A stretch of 64,000 nt of DNA from Candidatus Eremiobacterota bacterium (lineage in GTDB: Bacteria > Vulcanimicrobiota > CADAWZ01 > Ess09-12): positions 62,001 through 126,000 of the forward strand of contig JAVHLM010000012.1 in NCBI GenBank assembly GCA_031082125.1. Reading direction: 5' to 3'. The notes under the pieces are model-generated. The model had not been told where the DNA came from. It ran no database searches and saw nothing but the letters and a program-made list of their open reading frames with translations. Shown in pieces: positions 1-8,542 of this stretch (its first letter is position 1; the number at the start of each line of letters is the position of its first letter). Position numbers and translations under genes: made by a program.

Positions 1-1
1 C

Positions 2-547
2 CAGAGACCCCTCGGGGTTTTTGACCTGCGCATCGAGCGTCCCTTCGGAGCCTGGCACGTCGTGGCCCTTGTCAACCACGATGATGCTCCCAGGGACCTC
101 ACCTTTGATCTTGCCTTTACGGGGATGCGCCAGAAAGAGTACCTGGTCTATGACATCTGGAATGACCTGTTCCTGGGAGTGCTCAGGGGAAAGGTGAGCT
201 TCCGCTCAGTGCCTCCCCATGGCACAAAGCTCATCGTGGTAAAAACGGCTCTTGCTCACCCCCAGCTTGTGGCCACGGACCTCCACCTCACCTCCGGCGG
301 CTGTGAAGTCTCGCACTACCATTACAGCCCACGGACAAGGGAGCTCACGGTGGAGATCAAAGCCCCGGGACGCAGGGAATGCTCACTGATCTTCCACCTT
401 CCATCCCGGTTCCGCCTGAAGGAGATCACAGGCACGGCGGAGACCCTTGACCGCGAGGACGGCCTCATCGAGGTCAAGTGCGCTTTCACGAGAGAGTTCT
501 CCACCACGCTTTCCTTTGAGCGGGAGGAGTCCCGGGCTTCCAGGTGA
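2..547 (+). CDS. C-terminal part of an alpha-galactosidase-like glycoside hydrolase (5' end outside window)
   Basis: The reading frame is already open at base 2, so the gene starts upstream; a GTG at 62 is inside the protein. The visible 181 residues hold the pattern seen at the end of melibiase/alpha-galactosidase-like (GH27/GH36-type) proteins: FGAWHVVALVNH, then a beta-sandwich with YLVYDIWNDLFLG, then a second small beta domain after HPQLVATDLHLTSGG. The catalytic barrel is not in the window, so the substrate cannot be judged. A strong hairpin terminator overlaps the stop codon, so this is the last gene of its transcript. The family call rests on remembered similarity of the C-terminal segments and is moderately sure. 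Confidence 0.6.
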   Translation, partial: QRPLGVFDLRIERPFGAWHVVALVNHDDAPRDLTFDLAFTGMRQKEYLVYDIWNDLFLGVLRGKVSFRSVPPHGTKLIVVKTALAHPQLVATDLHLTSGGCEVSHYHYSPRTRELTVEIKAPGRRECSLIFHLPSRFRLKEITGTAETLDREDGLIEVKCAFTREFSTTLSFEREESRASR

Positions 548-567
548 AAGCCCGGGAGCACCTTTTT
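531..567 (+). terminator. Rho-independent terminator of the alpha-galactosidase-like gene
   Basis: Perfect 9-bp stem CCCGGGCTT (531-539) / AAGCCCGGG (548-556) with an 8-nt loop, followed by a run of five T at 563-567. The stop codon TGA (545-547) sits in the loop, so the stem begins inside the coding region. Confidence 0.8.
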
Positions 568-596
568 CTACGATAGCGCCTTCATCTTTCCCGATC

Positions 597-866
597 TCAG
601 TGGCTCACGGGGACAAGGTCGGCTGTGTAACGGGCCGTAATCATGTCAAGCACCCGCCTGCGAAGCTCCGTGTCGGTGAAGAAATAGATATCCTCCCATG
701 ACTCCCCCTTCTTGCGGGCAGGCATTGATATCCACAGATTCCCGTCGTTTCCCAGCAGGCGGATTCCCCTGAGGACCACCCCTTGATAATTGAGTGACGC
801 TATTGCCTTGAGGTTTCCGAAGCCGGTGATTGGCTTCACGAAAAGATTGGTGATCTCGTTTTCCAT
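597..866 (-). CDS. spoVG: SpoVG family regulator
   Basis: A protein of 89 residues, the usual length of SpoVG. The core KAIASLNYQGVVLRGIRLL followed by LWISMPARKK and DIYFFTDTELRRRVLDMI matches the SpoVG fold (A-IT / I-V-D / L-F-V-A-M-P-S pattern). SpoVG proteins are small DNA- or RNA-binding regulators known from Firmicutes and spirochaetes, where they affect sporulation, septation and gene expression. The ATG has a good ribosome site (AAAGGAG, 8 nt away). The gene stands alone, convergent with the gene before it. An A/T-rich promoter region lies upstream, with a TATACT at 942-947 on the minus strand. Nothing here implies that the organism sporulates. Confidence 0.8.
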   Translation of the reverse strand: MENEITNLFVKPITGFGNLKAIASLNYQGVVLRGIRLLGNDGNLWISMPARKKGESWEDIYFFTDTELRRRVLDMITARYTADLVPVSH

Positions 867-1070
867 CAGCTTTCTCCTTTCATCTTGGTGACTGACGCGC
901 AGCTTTCCCGGGATTCAGCGCCAAATCTTTCTTCCACCTAGAGTATACCCCAGAGAGATTGCCAGAATGTGTCACCGTTATTGCCATATCTCGTTTTTTG
1001 TTAATTTTCCGTGACGGCCTGAAAAACAGCCTGTAAGTCAAATGTTTACATTAATTTAAAGTCCTCTCCA

Positions 1071-1099
1071 TTGAACAGAGGGCAAAAGAGCGCTACACT
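1071..1099 (+). promoter_or_regulatory. Sigma-70-type promoter for the translocase-like gene
   Basis: TTGAAC (1071-1076), 17-nt spacer, TACACT (1094-1099), 35 bp before the GTG start at 1134. The predicted leader is short and holds the ribosome site AGGGGGG. Confidence 0.6.
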
Positions 1100-1133
1100 T
1101 CCCTTGTGGGAATAGAAGACAGGGGGGTCCGCG

Positions 1134-2981
1134 GTGAAAGACTTTCTCTGCAGGGCGCTGAAAATAGAGAGAACGGAGCTCAGGAAAACCATCCTGGTCT
1201 TTTTTCTGTATTTTTTTGTGATCTTCGCCTATTACCTCATCAAGCCCTCGAAGGACTCGCTCTTCATCCAGTACATGGGCGCCGAGTCAATGCCTCTGGC
1301 CTTCATCATCATTCCCCTCGTGACGCTCGTCTTTCTCTTCCTCTATGACTACCTGGTAAGGAAGCTCAGGAGGAGAAACTTTGCCGCCATACTGCTGATC
1401 TTCTTCATCACCAACCTTATCACCATATGGCTCATGTTCAGGGCGGGCCTCAAGAGCCAGGCTGCCTACACTCTCTATGTCTGGTCCGATATTTTTTCCG
1501 TGGCCACCGTCACCCTCTTCTGGTCCATCACCAACGACATATACACCTCCGACGGCGCAAGGCGCGTGTACGGGTTCCTGGGGATAGGCTCCCAGCTGGG
1601 CGGGTCCCTGGGGAGCCTAATCACCCGGAAGGCGGCATCATTCACCGAAACTGAAAACCTCCTCCCTGTCTCAGCCCTCTTTATCGTGGTGATAATCCTC
1701 TTTATCTTCCATATCGACGGCCTTGTCGAGGAGACAGAGGCTTCCCGTCACAGGGAGCTCAAGGATTCTCTCGATCTCTCCTCAAAGAAGACCTTCTCGG
1801 AGCTCTACAGCAACTTCCTCCTTGTGCTGCGCTCTCCTTATCTTCTTTATTTTGCCCTCCTGCTCTGCATGATGCTCATGTGCTCAAACCTGGTGAACTA
1901 CCAGATCGGGAGAGTCATGGAAAACGCCATTATCGGCAAGGAGAGCAAGACGGCCTACATGGCCTCGATCTATTTCTGGGCTAACACGTTCTCGCTGGTC
2001 TTCCTGATACTGGCTCCCTTCTTCTACCGCCTGCTTGGAGTATTCGGCACCCTGGGCCTGGCGCCGGTGATAAACCTTATCACCATCTCGGGCTTTACGG
2101 TATATCCCGTCATAGGCTTCATCACCATCACCAAGATCCTGGACGGGAGCCTCAAGTACGGCATCACGCAGGTCACCAGGGAGATGCTCTACATCCCCTG
2201 CACCAAGGAGGAGAAATACAGGGCCAAGGCCGTCATCGACATCCTGTTCTACAGGCTGGTGAAGATATTCTCGGCCCTGGTGATGATTATTTTCACAAGC
2301 CTGGTGCTGCTCTCGATACGACAGTTCAATGTTATCATCATAGTGACGCTCTTCTTCACCATGTGGGTTATCTACCGGCTCAGGCTTGTGTATATTAAGA
2401 GCATCGAAGCGAAAATCAAGAAGCTATACGACGAGCACATCGAGCTCATGGAGCCTGGAGAGCCTCTCTGGAAAGCTGATATCTCCATCATCGAGCAGGA
2501 GTTCCTCCGTATCCACCGCAAACAGCTTGCCTCAGAGAAGCAGGGAAAAGGGAGCACGCCCGAGGCGATGAGAGGCTCCCTGGCGCTCCCCCTTGAAGAT
2601 CTCGCGGTGCTCTCGGAAAAGACTGCCTTCAACGAGGAAACAGCAATGAAAAAGCTTCTGCAGATCCTCATCGAGAAGGCCCCTGAGAAGAGCCTTACCC
2701 TCGATCCCCTCTCGCTCATCGACAAGGAGCTCATACTCATAGCACCGGCAGGGACCAAGGTCTACCATAACGAGTACATAGAAAAAGCCATCCTTCTTCT
2801 TTCGCGTTTCCACAGGGACAGCTCAGTCTATTCGCTCTGCACGCAGTACCTCTTGATGGTGCTCCCCTACGGTGCAAGGAAAAAGTACACCCTCCTTCTC
2901 TCCCACCATTCACCGACAAGAAGGCTCTTCGAGATAGCCAGCCTTACCGGCCGGAATCCATCGCCTCAAGGAAGCGCATGA
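1134..2981 (+). CDS. ADP/ATP (NTT/TLC-family) translocase-like membrane carrier
   Basis: A 615-residue membrane protein starting with GTG. About 12 hydrophobic segments fill residues 20-425. The first segment context (YFFVIFAYYLIKPSKDSLF) and the glycine-rich FLGIGSQLGGSLGS resemble the nucleotide-translocase-like branch of the major facilitator superfamily, found in parasites as ATP/ADP exchangers and in free-living bacteria as carriers of unknown substrate. The last ~190 residues (from IKSIEAKIKKLYDEH) are soluble and helical, an extension not needed for transport. A promoter lies 35 bp upstream. The 3' end overlaps the convergent FAD-subunit gene by 38 bp. Family is fairly sure; the substrate is unknown, and nothing suggests an intracellular lifestyle. 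Confidence 0.6.
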   Translation: MKDFLCRALKIERTELRKTILVFFLYFFVIFAYYLIKPSKDSLFIQYMGAESMPLAFIIIPLVTLVFLFLYDYLVRKLRRRNFAAILLIFFITNLITIWLMFRAGLKSQAAYTLYVWSDIFSVATVTLFWSITNDIYTSDGARRVYGFLGIGSQLGGSLGSLITRKAASFTETENLLPVSALFIVVIILFIFHIDGLVEETEASRHRELKDSLDLSSKKTFSELYSNFLLVLRSPYLLYFALLLCMMLMCSNLVNYQIGRVMENAIIGKESKTAYMASIYFWANTFSLVFLILAPFFYRLLGVFGTLGLAPVINLITISGFTVYPVIGFITITKILDGSLKYGITQVTREMLYIPCTKEEKYRAKAVIDILFYRLVKIFSALVMIIFTSLVLLSIRQFNVIIIVTLFFTMWVIYRLRLVYIKSIEAKIKKLYDEHIELMEPGEPLWKADISIIEQEFLRIHRKQLASEKQGKGSTPEAMRGSLALPLEDLAVLSEKTAFNEETAMKKLLQILIEKAPEKSLTLDPLSLIDKELILIAPAGTKVYHNEYIEKAILLLSRFHRDSSVYSLCTQYLLMVLPYGARKKYTLLLSHHSPTRRLFEIASLTGRNPSPQGSA

Positions 2982-3804
2982 GAAGAATTCCCACCACGTG
3001 GTTCCGGTAAACGCCGCTTGAGCGCACGTCATCAATGGGTCTGCAATCCTTCCGTATCAGGCGGCCTGCCTCTTCCCTGACCTGCAGGGAGGGCGCTTTC
3101 CCCGAGAGGTACTGCTCGGCCCCCGACGCCCTCACCACGGTGGGGGCCACGCTTCCCAGGGCTATCCTCACGTCTTCGAGAAAGCCCTCCTTCAGGGCGG
3201 CCCGCGCTGCAAGAGATACTTTCGTCACCGAAAGGGCCTTTCTCATGCCAAGCCTGTGGAAGGTCCAGGGCTGCCCTTCGGGCATCTTCTCAATGCTGAT
3301 CTCCGTCAGCAGCTCGTCGGGAGCGCAGACCGTTCTCTGGGGGCCCGTGAAAAATTCTTTGAAATCGACGACACGGGTGCCCCCCTTCCTGCTGAGGGTG
3401 AAACGGGCTCCAAGGACTGCGAGGGCGGGAAGGGAGTCACCGGCAGGGCTTCCCGTGCAGACATTGCCGCCCAGGGTTGCTTTGTGGCGGATCTGAGGCG
3501 ATCCCACGCGGCTTGAGCAGTCGGCAAGTAAGGGAGCATGCTTTAAAAGAAGGGGGTGGGAGTGGGCCTCCCCATGGGTGAGGAGGGGTCCTATGACAAG
3601 CCTTTCACCCTCTTCCCTCACTCCGGCAAGGCTCTTTACGGTGCAGATATTGAGCAGATAGCGGGGGGCAAGCTTCTTTTCCTTCAGAAAGACCATGAGA
3701 TCGGTGCCGCCGGCAAGAATCCTGATGGACTGGCTTCCATAGCGGGCCAGCAGCTCAAGAGCATCTTCAATGCTCCCTGGAGAGAAGGCTTCAAGAACGC
3801 TCAT
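2944..3804 (-). CDS. Molybdenum hydroxylase FAD-binding subunit (CoxM/XdhB family)
   Basis: A 286-residue protein with the FAD_binding_5 signatures ILAGGTDLMV (about residues 29-38) and ATLGGNVCTGSPAGD, followed by the CO-dehydrogenase flavoprotein C-terminal domain. It carries electrons from the iron-sulfur subunit to FAD and on to an acceptor in xanthine-dehydrogenase-type enzymes. It is the last gene of a three-gene operon (Mo subunit, Fe-S subunit, FAD subunit) and its start overlaps the Fe-S gene by 4 bp, implying coupled translation. Its 3' end overlaps the convergent translocase-like gene by 38 bp. Confidence 0.9.
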   Translation of the reverse strand: MSVLEAFSPGSIEDALELLARYGSQSIRILAGGTDLMVFLKEKKLAPRYLLNICTVKSLAGVREEGERLVIGPLLTHGEAHSHPLLLKHAPLLADCSSRVGSPQIRHKATLGGNVCTGSPAGDSLPALAVLGARFTLSRKGGTRVVDFKEFFTGPQRTVCAPDELLTEISIEKMPEGQPWTFHRLGMRKALSVTKVSLAARAALKEGFLEDVRIALGSVAPTVVRASGAEQYLSGKAPSLQVREEAGRLIRKDCRPIDDVRSSGVYRNHVVGILLMRFLEAMDSGR

Positions 3805-4280
3805 TTTCCAAGCTCACCACCTTTTCTTTTCTGCGACGCCTTTTTTACCGCCTCAATAATCTTCTTGTAGCCGGTGCAGCGGCAGAGGTTCCCCGAGAGG
3901 CCCAGACGAATCTCATCGAGGGTTGGTGAAGGGTTCTTATCGAGAAGATGCCACGCCGATATCACCATGCCCGGTATGCAGAAACCGCACTGCACGGCTC
4001 CTTCCTCGATGAAGGCCTCCTTGACGGGGCCTATTTTCCCCGATGACTCGAGGCCTTCTATCGTGACAACCTCGCTTCCCTGCAACTGGCAGGCGGCGAT
4101 AAGGCATGAGTTGACAGTAAGGCCATCCATTATAACCGTGCAGGCGCCGCATTCCCCCTCACCGCACCCTATCTTTGTGCCCGTAAGGGCAAGATCGTAG
4201 CGGAGAATATCCACAAGGCGGCGCTCAGGCTCAGAGTGCACCTTCACCTCCCTGCCGTTCACGGTGAATGTTATCTCCAT
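3801..4280 (-). CDS. Molybdenum hydroxylase [2Fe-2S] subunit (CoxS/XdhC-type small subunit)
   Basis: A 159-residue protein with two 2Fe-2S domains. The plant-ferredoxin-type cluster is bound by C39, C44, C47 and C59 (GCGEGECGACTV); the second, all-helical cluster by C98, C101, C133 and C135 (CGFCIPGM and NLCRCTGYKKI). All eight cysteines are present, so both clusters should form. It passes electrons from the molybdenum site to FAD. Gene order is Mo subunit, 43-bp gap, this gene, 4-bp overlap, FAD subunit. Confidence 0.95.
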   Translation of the reverse strand: MEITFTVNGREVKVHSEPERRLVDILRYDLALTGTKIGCGEGECGACTVIMDGLTVNSCLIAACQLQGSEVVTIEGLESSGKIGPVKEAFIEEGAVQCGFCIPGMVISAWHLLDKNPSPTLDEIRLGLSGNLCRCTGYKKIIEAVKKASQKRKGGELGK

Positions 4281-4323
4281 CGCTTCACTTCCTTCCCGTT
4301 GAAGTTCCCCACCCGAGGCTTTT

Positions 4324-6612
4324 CTATGATACGGATCCTCCGTACAGGGCGGTGAAGAGCTTTTCCGGCGTCACCGGTATCTCGTCAATATCAACGCCGG
4401 CGGCTTGCCTTATTGCCGATGCAATGGCCGGGGCCACGACCACGTGGGGCATCTCCCCTATACCCTTGGCGCCGAAGGGGCCGTAAGGATATTCATCCTC
4501 CACGATGATGGTCTCCAATTCGGGAATATCCATTGAGGTGGGGATTATGTACGTAGTGAGGTTCCTGTTCTGGATGCGCCCCTCCCGGTATTTCATCTCT
4601 TCCATGAGAGCATAGCCCAGGGACTGCACCGTGCCTCCCTCGATCTGCCCCTCGACCAGGCGAGGATTAATGGCGCGGCCCATATCGTGGGCAGCAATTA
4701 TCTTCACGACCTCCACCTCGCAGGTCTCCAGGTCCACTTCCACCTCGGCCACCGTGGCAGCCCACCCGTACCCCGCGTACGCATCTCCCTGGAATTTCTC
4801 CTCATCCCACTTGATGAAGGGAGGGTGGCTGTACTGGCGGTAAAAGGTGAGGCTCTCTCCCCTCTTCTGGTGAATGGCCGCCGCTTTGAAAAAATCGGCC
4901 ACGGAGACCTGCCGGTGGTGAAACTCACCCTGCCGGTAGTCAAGCTCCAGCGTGTCATAGCCTTTTTCCTTTGCCAGGGAGGCCTTCAGCTCCTCAATAA
5001 GCATTGCTGCCGTATCATTGAGCACCTTTCCTATGATCATGGTGGTCCTCGACGCGACGGTAGGCCCGCTGTCAGGCACAAGGTCCGTGTCGGTCCTCTC
5101 CACCTCAACGGACGCAACAGGCACCTGGAGCACCTCGGCAACGATCTGCGGCAGTATGGTGCGCATTCCCTGGCCCATTTCGGTGGTGCTGCAGAGAATT
5201 TTCACCTGGCCCCCCGGATCGATGGTGATCCCCGCCTTCGCCTTTATCTTGTCCTCGCCCTTGCCGGTGAAGCCGGCACCGTGAAACACCGCTGCTATAC
5301 CTATTCCCCTGCGCTTCTTCTGCCCCGCCGGCTGATCACGGTACTTCCTGTAAAGCTCCTGAAAGCCTGAGCGATCCTTTACCGCTTCCATGCAGCGCCC
5401 CAGGCCCACGCTGTAGCGCAGAAGCTGGCCCGTGGCCGTGTAATCACCTTCCTTCAGCAGGTTTTCCTTCCTGAAGGTATAGGGGTCCTGCCCAAGCTCC
5501 TCGGCAACCTTGGTCATATGGAGCTCAATGGCGTAGAATGACTGGGGGGCGCCAAATCCCCTGAATGCCGAGGTGGGAACCTTGTTTGTCGCCACTGCCC
5601 TGGACCTGATGCGAATATTGGGGCAGTTATAAGCGCCGCATCCACCAATGGTGGCGCGGGCAAGCACTACCGGCGTCGCCATTGAGTATGCTCCCCCGTC
5701 AAAGGTGATGTCCACATCCATGGCGACCAGTCTCCCCGTGCGGTCCGTGCCTGTTCTCACTTTCACAAGCGAAGGATGGCGCTTCGAAGTGCTCTCGATA
5801 TCTTCAACCCTGTCATAAATAATCTTCACCGGTTTCCCCGCCTTGAGGGCCAGGAGAGCCGCATGGCCCGCCACAATCGAGGGGAAGTGCTCCTTGCCGC
5901 CGAAGGCTCCGCCCGTGGTGCACTGCACTACCCTGATCTTTTCGGGCGGAAAGGTAAAAAGGCGCTGTGCCTCGAGGCGGATATAATAGGGGCATTGGAG
6001 GGACCCGTGAATGGTGACGCCGCCCCTGTCACTGTCAGGGACGGCAACAATGCCCTGCGTCTCTATGTAGCCATGCTCCTGGTGCCAGGTCCTGTAGGTG
6101 CCCTCCAGGACCTTTTCTGCCGCGGCAAAGCCTGCCTGGATATCGCCCTTGAGCACCTCGTACTTTTTCAGGATGTTGTCTTCACCGTAGATGAGATTTT
6201 TCTTATCGAGGCCCTCCTCAATGGTGAGGACCGGATCTATGACCTCGTATTCGATGGCGAGGTGAGAAGAGGCCTCTTCAAGCCTGCTCCGCCCTGGCGC
6301 CGCCAGCAGCATGACCGGCTCTCCCACGTAGTTCACCATGCCGTTCCTGGGGAGAAAGGGCACATCCATGTTGAAATTGTTGAAGACATTCTCGCCGGGA
6401 ATCTCCTCGGCCGTGAAAGTGACTATATCACTCCAGTCAAAGGCGGGGTCCTTCACGATGGCCTTTATCCTTGCGCAGGGATGAGGGCTTCGGATCACCT
6501 TCCCCGCAAGCTCTCCCGGGAACTTGATGTCATCGATGTACAGGGCTTTTCCTGTCACCTTGTCCTCAGCATCCTTGCGCGGTATCGATTTTCCTACGAT
6601 CACTGGAATCAC
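4324..6612 (-). CDS. Xanthine-dehydrogenase-type molybdopterin-binding subunit
   Basis: A 762-residue catalytic subunit with the aldehyde oxidase/xanthine dehydrogenase a/b hammerhead domain first (GKALYIDDIKFPGELAGKVI), then the molybdopterin domain. Substrate-channel segment TSAFRGFGAPQ is of the xanthine/aldehyde oxidase type and not the AYxCSFR loop of true CO dehydrogenase, so this is not CoxL form I. The catalytic glutamate lies in GAKGIGEMP near the C-terminus. Likely substrates are purines, N-heterocycles or aldehydes; the sequence does not decide. The start is GTG right after AAGGAGA; a second GTG three codons on has better spacing. No Mo-cofactor chaperone (XdhC/CoxF) or transporter gene lies beside it in this window. 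Confidence 0.9.
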   Translation of the reverse strand: MIPVIVGKSIPRKDAEDKVTGKALYIDDIKFPGELAGKVIRSPHPCARIKAIVKDPAFDWSDIVTFTAEEIPGENVFNNFNMDVPFLPRNGMVNYVGEPVMLLAAPGRSRLEEASSHLAIEYEVIDPVLTIEEGLDKKNLIYGEDNILKKYEVLKGDIQAGFAAAEKVLEGTYRTWHQEHGYIETQGIVAVPDSDRGGVTIHGSLQCPYYIRLEAQRLFTFPPEKIRVVQCTTGGAFGGKEHFPSIVAGHAALLALKAGKPVKIIYDRVEDIESTSKRHPSLVKVRTGTDRTGRLVAMDVDITFDGGAYSMATPVVLARATIGGCGAYNCPNIRIRSRAVATNKVPTSAFRGFGAPQSFYAIELHMTKVAEELGQDPYTFRKENLLKEGDYTATGQLLRYSVGLGRCMEAVKDRSGFQELYRKYRDQPAGQKKRRGIGIAAVFHGAGFTGKGEDKIKAKAGITIDPGGQVKILCSTTEMGQGMRTILPQIVAEVLQVPVASVEVERTDTDLVPDSGPTVASRTTMIIGKVLNDTAAMLIEELKASLAKEKGYDTLELDYRQGEFHHRQVSVADFFKAAAIHQKRGESLTFYRQYSHPPFIKWDEEKFQGDAYAGYGWAATVAEVEVDLETCEVEVVKIIAAHDMGRAINPRLVEGQIEGGTVQSLGYALMEEMKYREGRIQNRNLTTYIIPTSMDIPELETIIVEDEYPYGPFGAKGIGEMPHVVVAPAIASAIRQAAGVDIDEIPVTPEKLFTALYGGSVS

Positions 6613-6722
6613 TCTCCTTCACGCCTCAGGAAATCGGTATATGGCTATTAGTCTTCCATAGAGGCATGCAAATTCCTTTTCCCGCCACTCCGGAGCCGCC
6701 TGCCTCCCTGAAACCTTTTCCC

Positions 6723-7697
6723 TTATTCAAAGGGGAGGAGCATGCTGTCCTTGAGGATAAACTCGGCCTTGATCAGAGTGAGGGGCGGTATCTTCTCTCC
6801 GCGGTGAGCCATTATTGCCTGCTTTACGGCTATCCTCCCCATATAAAAGGGGTTCACAAAGACAGATGCGTCGATTCTTCCTTCCTTGATTGCCCTCCTC
6901 CCCTCCTCGGTGGCATCATAGCCCACTATTATGAGGCTTCCTTCCCTTCCCGACACGACAATTGAATCAGAAATCCCTATGGCCATCATATCGTTAAAGG
7001 CGAAGACCCCTTTCAGCTCCGGATAGTCTCTGAAGAGGTTGAGGGAAACCTCAAAGCCGGTGCTTCGCTTGTAATAACCGGGCCTGGTGTAGATCACCCT
7101 GATCTCCGGCGAGCCTTTGAGAGCATTCAGGAAGCCTTCCCTTTTGTTCTTCCCCGTCATGCTTTTCGGCGTACCTTCCATGACGGCAACCATGCCTTTC
7201 CCGCCAAGCTTCTTAACAAAATACTGGCCGGCCATCTCGCCGCCATGGAAGTCGTCTCCCTGAATCATGCCTGAAACCTCGGCCTTGAGCCTCTTTGCCT
7301 CGTCGATGTCGATTCCCGAGTCAAGCAGCACCACAGGGATTTTCCTGGACGTCGCTTTTGCAATGGCCTCGATGCAGTTCACGGCATTCTCGGGCGCGAT
7401 GCAGAGGGCATTCACCTTCATGTCTATCAGGTCGTTCACGAGGAGGGCCTGCTTCTCGGGGTCCCGCTTCTCAGGCGCCAGGACAAGGATGTCGCACCTC
7501 TCTTCCTGGGCTCCCTTGCGGGCTCCCTTTTCCATCTCAGTGAACTTGGGATTCGTATTGTCCTTCAGCACAATGCCCACGAGAGGAGGCGCCCCCTGCT
7601 TCTTTACGCATCCGGGGCAAAGGAAAGCGGCACAGGAAATGACAATCAGGAGCAGGAGCATTCCCTGGAGGAGAGGGGAGCCTCGGTAGTTTTTCAT
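6723..7697 (-). CDS. Sugar-type periplasmic binding protein (RbsB-like), probable lipoprotein
   Basis: A 324-residue exported protein. The N-terminus has a hydrophobic stretch ending in FLCPGC (Cys30), an imperfect lipobox. The mature part is a type I periplasmic binding fold: VGIVLKDNTNPKFTEMEKGA, then a D-rich hinge (IPVVLLDSGID), GMIQGDDFHGGEMAG and FAFNDMMAIGISDS, as in ribose/galactose binding proteins. It normally delivers a sugar to an ABC transporter or chemoreceptor, but no ABC transporter gene is near. It is the last gene of the operon running down from the MATE gene and overlaps the C26 hydrolase gene by 4 bp (ATGA). Family is sure; the ligand is unknown. Confidence 0.85.
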   Translation of the reverse strand: MKNYRGSPLLQGMLLLLIVISCAAFLCPGCVKKQGAPPLVGIVLKDNTNPKFTEMEKGARKGAQEERCDILVLAPEKRDPEKQALLVNDLIDMKVNALCIAPENAVNCIEAIAKATSRKIPVVLLDSGIDIDEAKRLKAEVSGMIQGDDFHGGEMAGQYFVKKLGGKGMVAVMEGTPKSMTGKNKREGFLNALKGSPEIRVIYTRPGYYKRSTGFEVSLNLFRDYPELKGVFAFNDMMAIGISDSIVVSGREGSLIIVGYDATEEGRRAIKEGRIDASVFVNPFYMGRIAVKQAIMAHRGEKIPPLTLIKAEFILKDSMLLPFE

Positions 7698-8542
7698 TGG
7701 CGGTGCCCCCGTGCCCTGATCTCCCCGTATTTCTGCGCTTCGTCATGAAAACGCTCGAATATCCTGCGGAAGAGCCTGTCCACATCAACAAGGCGCTCAG
7801 GATGAAACTGCACGCCAAGGACAAAGGTTCTGCCGGGGCACTCAATCCCTTCAATGACGCCATCCTGTGCTTCCGCGTTGACCTTCAGGCCTTCTCCGAG
7901 GCTTTTCACTGCCTGATGGTGGGCCGTATTCACTATCTTCACCGAAGAGCCCAGTATCTGCCTGAGGAGGGTGCCTTCCTTGATGGCTACCGTATGGTGC
8001 TTCTCCCATTTTGTCCTGGGATCCCTGTGGTCAACTCCGCCGATTACTCCCCGCTCCCTGGGAAGGTCCTGGACCAGGGTGCCCCTGCAGTACACGTTCA
8101 GGAGCTGCTCGCCGCGGCAGATGGCCAGGACCGGCATGTCCCTTTTCCACGCCTCACCGAGAACCTGGAGCTCATAGCGGTCAAAGTCAAGATCGGCTTC
8201 AGTATGGCGGCCCGAAGAGGGCTCGTGGTAGAAGCTGGGGTCCACGTCGCCTCCCCCGGGGATAAGGAGCCCCTGAACCTCATCGGGAGACACCGGGCTC
8301 TCCGGGCTTGCCGCCAGAGGCCTGAGAGAAGCATTAGTGAGAGCCCTGGAATAATTCTTGAGTGGATCATCGCCGGCCTTGAGCTTTTTGTACTGCGAAG
8401 GCGTGTAGAGGAGCATTACTGCCGGATCGCCTGGTGACTCTGCTCCGGCCCTGAAAGAGAGGGCACCTGCCAGCACGGCGAAAAACAGCAGAGCCGGCAG
8501 AATTTTTCTATGAAATCTCAGGGGCCCCACCTTGCACCTCAT
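7694..8542 (-). CDS. Exported class I glutamine amidotransferase-like hydrolase (peptidase C26, PuuD-like)
   Basis: A 282-residue protein. An N-terminal hydrophobic segment (LPALLFFAVLAGALSF) looks like a signal peptide, unusual for this normally cytoplasmic family. The fold is that of gamma-glutamyl-gamma-aminobutyrate hydrolase: GLLIPGGGDVDPSFY, the nucleophile elbow AICRGEQLLNV with its Cys, HRDPRTKWEKHH, and VQFHPER with the catalytic His. The triad looks intact. Family members cleave gamma-glutamyl amides. The gene overlaps both neighbours by 4 bp, so it is made together with the DegT aminotransferase and the binding protein. What it cleaves, apparently outside the cytoplasm, is not known. 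Confidence 0.8.
   Translation of the reverse strand: MRCKVGPLRFHRKILPALLFFAVLAGALSFRAGAESPGDPAVMLLYTPSQYKKLKAGDDPLKNYSRALTNASLRPLAASPESPVSPDEVQGLLIPGGGDVDPSFYHEPSSGRHTEADLDFDRYELQVLGEAWKRDMPVLAICRGEQLLNVYCRGTLVQDLPRERGVIGGVDHRDPRTKWEKHHTVAIKEGTLLRQILGSSVKIVNTAHHQAVKSLGEGLKVNAEAQDGVIEGIECPGRTFVLGVQFHPERLVDVDRLFRRIFERFHDEAQKYGEIRARGHRQ

Noticed and set aside
4324-6612. Carbon monoxide dehydrogenase form I
   Set aside because: The active-site loop is TSAFRGFGAPQ and not AYxCSFR, so a CO-oxidising enzyme is not supported.
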